Assembly (NCBI GenBank): GCA_002633005.1
Contig: NMRA01000270.1
Location: 422,904 to 486,903 of the forward strand
Origin: Phoronis australis
Lineage: Eukaryota > Phoronida > Phoronidae
Reading direction: 5' to 3'
DNA: 64,000 bases
Shown here: positions 59,501 through 64,000 of the stretch, one piece after another
Layout: every line of letters starts with the position of its first letter
Position numbering within the stretch: position 1 is the first letter of the stretch
Made by a program: the position numbers and the translations under genes
The notes under the pieces: generated by a model
The model's database searches: none
What the model was told of the DNA's origin: nothing
Seen by the model: the letters and a program-made list of their open reading frames with translations, nothing else

Positions 59501-62500
59501 TTGGTCAAAGCTGCATTCCCTGGGCATTTAGGTAATGCAATCGTGAGAAAGAAAAGGGTTTGTTGAATTTTGTCTTGCTATGCAAATTTGCTGTTAGAAT
59601 GCATTACCTTGCTGTGGTCGTTTTGTGTGTTTATGTACAGTTTCATTCTACATACAACGTGGCTTTGACATGGGCAGATGTAGGATGTCGTGGACAAGTG
59701 GATTTTTTATTCCATCAATTTTTCAAAAAAAAATAACTTTCAAGAAAGAATTTGTATGTTGGTATCACAGTTTGTATAATTGTCACTGAACAACATTTTG
59801 TGAATTTCTAAGCATTTGTAGCAAAGTAATGAGCCTTTTTTTAAATGCCAGTTTTAGCCAAGATTTTTGTCCCAGATTGTAGAAGTTTTACCTTACATAC
59901 TGTGTACAGAGGTGTGCAAACTTATCGTGACGTAAGAACATGTTTGTTTTGCAGAGGAGAATGAAGAACGATCAATGATTGAACCTCAGTCACGAGAAGA
60001 TCCAAAGTTAAAGGAACTTGTTTCTGTTAGTATTGACCTTAAGCGGTGTTAGACTTAAACACACGGGGACGTTTTGTTGATGTGAGACTCTTGGGAATGA
60101 AAGCTAGTGTGATCACGTGCTTCTCTTTGTAACACATGCCAGTATCTAGCAGAGGCTTGCGTGATCTCGCTTTTCTCACAAGAAACTTGCGGTACAGAAT
60201 AGTTGGGTTCTGATCAAAGCTTTGATGTAATAGTAATTTGTTTGAATTGATGCCTGCCTCTGCTTTCTTCTTTCACAGCACGATAGTTATAGTTAGTTTT
60301 AAGTAGAAAGTGCTGGGTTGTTGTGCTGTATGGAATCACACTTTGACTCATTCTGAGCATAGAGTTTAAAATCTGAGTAACTGCGTCAATGACATTTCAC
60401 ACATGGGCAAATCACTATTATGATAGTTTGTGTCATTTTGCTGCTATCTTTTTCAAAGAGCATCCTTTATGAAAAATGGTCATATGCTCATTCTTCTGAC
60501 AAAAAATGTTCAAAATGTGATTTCAAGTCTTTTTGGATGTAAAAATTTTTAATACTTGGCTCATGCTTGAAAATTGTCAAGAAAATATAAATCGCATTAT
60601 GAGTTTTTAAACCTACTTTCTCTTGGTTATTTTATTCTCTGTAAGTAAAGATCTATACAGTATTTTTGCTATTTTTATCTGCACCTTTTGATCAAATTAC
60701 TTCTTTCAGATACGTTTGTTCCCTCACTTTGTATTCCACGTAATTTCTCAGCAGTGAATGAATAATTGATGTGTGTTATAATGTTGTTTGTTGGATCGTG
60801 TTTATAATTATTACAGATTTTACTCGACTGGATTAACGATGAACTAGCTGACCAGCGTATCATAGTAAAGGACATTGAAGAAGACTTGTTTGATGGGCAG
60901 ATTCTCCAGAAACTCATTGGTATTGTATAATTCTACCTTTGCCTGATGTGTTTGTCTCATTGGTATTGTATAATTCTACCTTTGCCTGACGTGTTTGGCT
61001 CATTGGTTTTGTATAATTCTACCTTTGACTGACATGTTTGGCTCATTAGTATTGTATAATTCTACCTTTGCCTGACATGTTTGGCGTGTTTTTCGTACCA
61101 TTCAACAAGAATGTTTTTGGAAAGAGATTACCAATCTCTGGATTAAAGGTTTCACTCATATCATTTGTTTGGAGTTTTTGATAACTGGTTGAAATATTGT
61201 TGGTTCTTTTCAATTTTACAATTCTTTATAGTAAAGTCTAGCAATACTGTATACAATATGGACTAATAAAATGTTATTTTCTTGTTGTTTACTGAGGATA
61301 TGTAGCAACAAATTATTTTTTACCGTGTTCACATTCTGTACAGTAGCTACCACTAGATAATTTTGTGAAAAGTTGTGGGCTATTTTAATAAGCACAGGCC
61401 CAGAAATCACTTTTGCATTATATCCAGGTTCAAATGCATTATCTTGTATACATTCACTAGTAAGACCGAGCTCGGAGGAGTAAGAGACATCTTTGTGCAA
61501 TTCTAAATTGTCTGCCACTATGGCCAGGATTCAAACCCGGATCTCACAAACGGGAGTCTGGAGCTCAAACCACTTAGCCACACAGTCTTCTTGAGGGCTA
61601 TCACAACATATTAAAAAGATTTGAAAAATAAAAATGGCATTTATTTTTATTCAAAACTGGTGAGATTTTGCTGCAATTATCCTTTTTAATTCTGATAGTG
61701 ATTCTAATTAGTGCTTTTTCGTTCTCTACACTCACTGAATGTCAAAATGGAGCTCATTAAGCAAATTTGATTGACAAGACAAATATGTCACACATCCTCC
61801 CCACAGATGTTGATCGTCATGGATGAGACAGAAATCCAAACCTGGACCTCTCATGTGAGAGAAGAAGGTTAGGATTGTGTAGACGATTTAGGCTGATGTT
61901 TTGATGTTTGACTGTAGGCCATGGAATCGTTCCCATGCCCTATGTCTTCATGCCTCTTAATTTGTCTATAACTGCTCACATCTGTGTTTGTCTACAGAGA
62001 AGTTGGCTAGCGTGCGTGTGGAAGTGCCCGAGGTGACACAGTCAGAGATCGCTCAGAAACAGAAGCTGAAGATGGTTCTAAACACTATACATCAGTACCT
62101 CAAAATACCTGCACACTATAACCAGCAGAAATGGAGTGTCGATGGTAGGAACACGGCATTTTCACTTTTTCCTGTGTTGTTACTTGGCGGAATTCTTCGA
62201 ATTCCGTCAAGTATGTTGCTCTGACAGCAAGTTTTTTTTTTTTTTTTTTTTTNATTATCCTTTTTAATTCTGATAGTGATTCTAATTAGTGCTTTTTCGT
62301 TCTCTACACTCACTGAATGTCAAAATGGGACTCATTAAGCAAATTTGATTGACAAGACATATATGTCACACATCCTCCCCACAAATGTTGATTGTCATGG
62401 ATGAGACAGAAATCCAAACCTGGACCTCTCATGTGAGAGAAGAAGGTTAGGATTGTGTGGACGGTTTAGGCTGGTGTTTTGATGTTTGACTGTAGGCCAT

Positions 62501-63442
62501 GGAATCGTTCCCATGCCCAATGTCTTCATGCCTCTTAATTTGTCTATAACCGCACACACCTGTGTTTGTCTACAGAGAAGTTGGCTAGCGTGCGTGTGGA
62601 AGTGCCCGAGGTGACACAGTCAGAGATTGCTCAGAAACAGAAGCTGAAGATGGTTCTAAACACTATACATCAGTACCTCAAAATACCTGCACACTATAAC
62701 CAGCAGAAATGGAGTGTCGATGGTAGGAACACAGCATTTTCACTTTTTCCTGTGTTGTTTTTTTTTGTCTGTTTTGTCGTTTCCCTTTCCTGTCCTATTC
62801 AGACTGCTTTGTGTAAAATTTATCAAAAAGTTTGTCCTCTGAGTGAGCATTATGGTTGTATGCCTTCAGAACTTTCAACACTGGCAATACAGTCTAATGG
62901 TAGTTTGTTTTGGCTCAGCGTGTGTTATGCAAAATCCCACAATTACGCAGTATGTTGTAAACTGTTACAGGCATTCACTCAAAGAACATGGTGTCGATAC
63001 TTCATCTGTTGGTTGCCTTGATCAGACACTTCCGAGCACCGTTCCGTCTGCCAGATAACGTCAGCATTAATGTGGTGGTTGTGCAGGTTTGTTGAATGTT
63101 GTTGTTGTTGCTGAAGTTGTTTGCTGTAAAAAAGGCTTCATCTTCTGAGTAGCACAAAAAGTTTGCCCAAGTACCATTTTATTTCTTCTGTTTGATTCGT
63201 GGCTTTGTGGGTGCTGTTATTAGGTGTTCATTGGATAAAATTTGTCTGCTCTAATACATTATTTTCAGATTTTGTGTGTTGCAATATCTCTCATGTAGAT
63301 TTTATGGTCTTCCTATATCTCTCAAATAGCACGCTATTCAATGTTTTCTTATGGTAATTTGTAATAAACAAAATCTTTTCCAGAAGCGAGATGGCATCTT
63401 ACAGAGTCGCAAAGTTCAGGAAGAGATAACGTCTACTAATGA
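56461..63442 (+). CDS. PARVA-like: parvin (alpha-parvin-like), 5' half, seven exons, continues past window
   Basis: Parvins are actin-binding adaptors that join integrin-linked kinase and PINCH at focal adhesions. Coding exons with matching GT-AG sites and phases: 56461-56560, 59291-59383, 59955-60025, 60817-60919, 61998-62144 (second copy 62576-62722), 62971-63086 and 63384-63442. The ATG exon has an acceptor just upstream (exon from 56458), so a non-coding first exon must lie further 5'. The N-terminus carries a lysine-rich SFLDKIGTIGRKKKAKE, as in known parvins. The DPKLKEL segment leads into the first calponin-homology domain (LLDWINDEL, DLFDGQILQKL, VTQSEIAQKQKL, ILHLLVAL, FRAPFRLPDNV, VVVVQKRDGILQSR). 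The second CH domain lies outside the window. Vertebrates have several parvins; the invertebrate copy may represent all of them. Assignment rests on recognised family motifs and continuous phase across all exons. Confidence 0.95.
56679..57623. mobile_element. 945-bp Mutator-type MITE in parvin intron 1
   Basis: Long terminal inverted repeats of roughly 250-300 bp (ggcaaygaccatcgcctctg...) are flanked by 9-bp direct repeats gtctcacct at 56670-56678 and 57624-57632. A 9-bp duplication with long TIRs is typical of Mutator-like elements. No transposase inside. Confidence 0.85.
57780..59155. mobile_element. disrupted monomer of the 54-kb element family
   Basis: The left piece at 57788-57835 matches B (tagccagccaactgtatg, aatcgtcaaaatagagctag). 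The right piece 58665-59155 matches A' (gcatgcaaaatctgagaatc, cgccatttcctaa, aattttgtgtcagattt). About 830 bp of unrelated DNA between them holds a 166-codon ORF (57860-58360) that I do not credit as a gene. Confidence 0.6.
59291..59383 (+). CDS. parvin coding exon 2
   Basis: Acceptor ttttactacag and donor gtacaa. It starts in phase 1 and encodes LDLQEEGKNAIESPTSPT and onward, the linker before CH1 that matches the LQEEGMNAI region of known parvins. Confidence 0.92.
59955..60025 (+). CDS. parvin coding exon 3
   Basis: Acceptor ttttgcag and donor gttagt. It encodes EENEERSMIEPQSREDPKL and onward, the acidic stretch just before CH1, and ends in phase 0. Confidence 0.92.
60817..60919 (+). CDS. 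parvin coding exon 4 (start of CH1)
   Basis: Acceptor ttattacag and donor gtattg. It encodes the first helices of CH1 (LLDWINDEL, RIIVKDIEEDLFDGQILQKL). The last 7 nt of the exon and the donor are part of a 43-bp unit repeated downstream. Confidence 0.94.
60913..61090 (+). repeat. 43-bp minisatellite starting in parvin exon 4
   Basis: There are four units starting at 60913, 60956, 60999 and 61042, plus a partial one. Each carries ctcattg/gtattg or a one-base variant, so the exon end and 5' splice site are copied three times into the intron. Reading past the first donor reaches TAA within four codons. Confidence 0.95.
61511..61592 (-). repeat. tRNA-derived SINE head
   Basis: On the minus strand tggctaagtggtttgagc resembles an A box and gggtttgaatcc a B box, spaced as in tRNA genes. 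The stem pairing is poor, so a SINE is more likely than a real tRNA gene. A related head is at 61815-61875, repeated after the N at about 62395-62455. Confidence 0.55.
61998..62144 (+). CDS. parvin coding exon 5, first copy
   Basis: Acceptor tgtctacag and donor gtagga. It is 147 nt, phase 1 to phase 1, and encodes the CH1 middle (PEVTQSEIAQKQKL, QKWSVDG). The second copy at 62576-62722 encodes the same 49 residues. Confidence 0.93.
62254..62760. repeat. duplicate of 61676-62194 directly after a single N
   Basis: The two stretches share intron, exon 5 and flanks, with scattered single-base differences. The first ends in a short palindrome (near 62183-62213) and a T-run that meets the N at 62253. 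This is consistent with two contigs from different haplotypes placed side by side. Confidence 0.85.
62576..62722 (+). CDS. parvin exon 5, second copy (probable assembly duplicate)
   Basis: It is protein-identical to the exon at 61998-62144, with a silent change (atcgct to attgct). It lies inside a repeated stretch that begins directly after a single N at 62253. Including both copies in one mRNA would keep frame but repeat 49 residues inside CH1, which is structurally unlikely. Two unmerged haplotypes are the simplest explanation; a real mutually exclusive exon is less likely because the proteins are identical. Confidence 0.9.
62971..63086 (+). CDS. parvin coding exon 6
   Basis: Acceptor ctgttacag and donor gtttgt. 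It encodes ILHLLVALIRHFRAPFRLP and VSINVVVVQ, the end of CH1 and the start of the inter-CH linker, and ends in phase 0. Confidence 0.93.
63384..63442 (+). CDS. parvin coding exon 7
   Basis: Acceptor cttttccag and strong donor gtaagt. It encodes KRDGILQSRKVQEEITSTN and ends in phase 2, so more exons follow beyond the window. Confidence 0.92.
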
Positions 63443-63738
63443 GTAAGTTCATCACCGTAATATTGTGCTAATAGTTTGTTCAATTTTATACATAAGGAAC
63501 AGGTTTGAGTTGTCTTGTTTTGGCACTCATTGTTAATTAACTTCTTTATAAGTGTTCTGGAACTGTTTTGAAATTAACATTGCCAATTTTATGAGAAACC
63601 ATTTTCTTTTTGAATTACAGTGCCTGTGTAACCAATTTTTCTATCAAACATTTATTGCTAAAATTACTAGTTTCTTAATCATTAATGATAATTATGAGAA
63701 ACGGAGATTCTGAAGTAGTTGTTGTTTATTGGTTCAGG

Positions 63739-63740
<2 letters not shown>

Positions 63741-63774
<34 letters not shown>
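63741..63774 (+). repeat. CA microsatellite
   Basis: An (AC)n run of about 16 units in the parvin intron, with one CG interruption near its end. Confidence 0.97.
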
Positions 63775-63778
<4 letters not shown>

Positions 63779-64000
63779 GGAAGGTAGCCTATCACATTCA
63801 TTACAGTTCTTAATCAACAAATCCTTATGTCATGCTTCCACTCCATCGCACTGATAAATTTTTGTTTATTTTAAATTGTCAGTTGTAAAAGAGTTACCCT
63901 GCAGTTTAAATTTTGTTACCCTAATAGTAGCCCGGTGTTACCCTGAACTTTCATGTGGTTGCAGAGTTACCGTGAAGTTTGACTCTCATTGCAGTTAAAA

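Noticed and set aside
61511-61592. true tRNA gene
   Set aside because: A and B boxes are recognisable, but acceptor and anticodon stems do not pair well, and a related head lies nearby, as in SINEs.

Overview
The window looks like nuclear DNA of an invertebrate animal, probably marine. It has small exons with GT-AG introns of 0.3-3 kb, AT-rich non-coding DNA, and many decayed eukaryotic transposons (DIRS, Helitron, Mutator-like, LTR, MITE and SINE). Two conserved animal genes are recognisable. There are no bacterial operons, ribosome binding sites or CRISPR arrays. The species cannot be named from this sequence. The assembly is imperfect: there are two long N gaps and three single-N joins, and at two of those joins the flanking sequence is repeated.

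Layout. 0-5 kb: a foldback minisatellite element, old MITE copies and three possible plus-strand exons of an unidentified gene. 6.5-10.7 kb: a Mutator-like transposase tail and a broken DIRS-type retroelement (Gag, reverse transcriptase, RNase H) duplicated around a single N. 11.65-26.0 kb: a tandem segmental duplication. Its first unit holds an LTR element whose Gag (helix-hairpin-helix-like, capsid, CCHC knuckle) runs into a TatD-family nuclease, with no visible reverse transcriptase or integrase. Its second unit lost most of that gene. A RecQ-like helicase remnant lies directly outside the 5' LTR in both units and in a third fragment at 32 kb.

26-38 kb: a cluster of decayed minus-strand fragments, comprising Helitron Rep pieces, at least four copies of an OB-fold/RPA-like domain, and ankyrin pieces in 1,472-bp tandem units. 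38-41 kb: nothing recognisable. 41.5-52.4 kb: a TSPO (translocator protein) gene on the minus strand with three alternative first coding exons. 53-56 kb: a minisatellite and nested inverted-repeat elements. 56.46-63.44 kb: the first half of a parvin gene on the plus strand, coding for the N-terminus and most of the first calponin-homology domain, and running off the window.

TSPO (outer mitochondrial membrane) and parvin (integrin adhesion, partner of ILK) are ordinary cell genes with no evident functional link. The most unusual items are the Gag-TatD LTR element, the TSPO exon cluster, and two intronic minisatellites that each copy the 5' splice site of the exon they adjoin.
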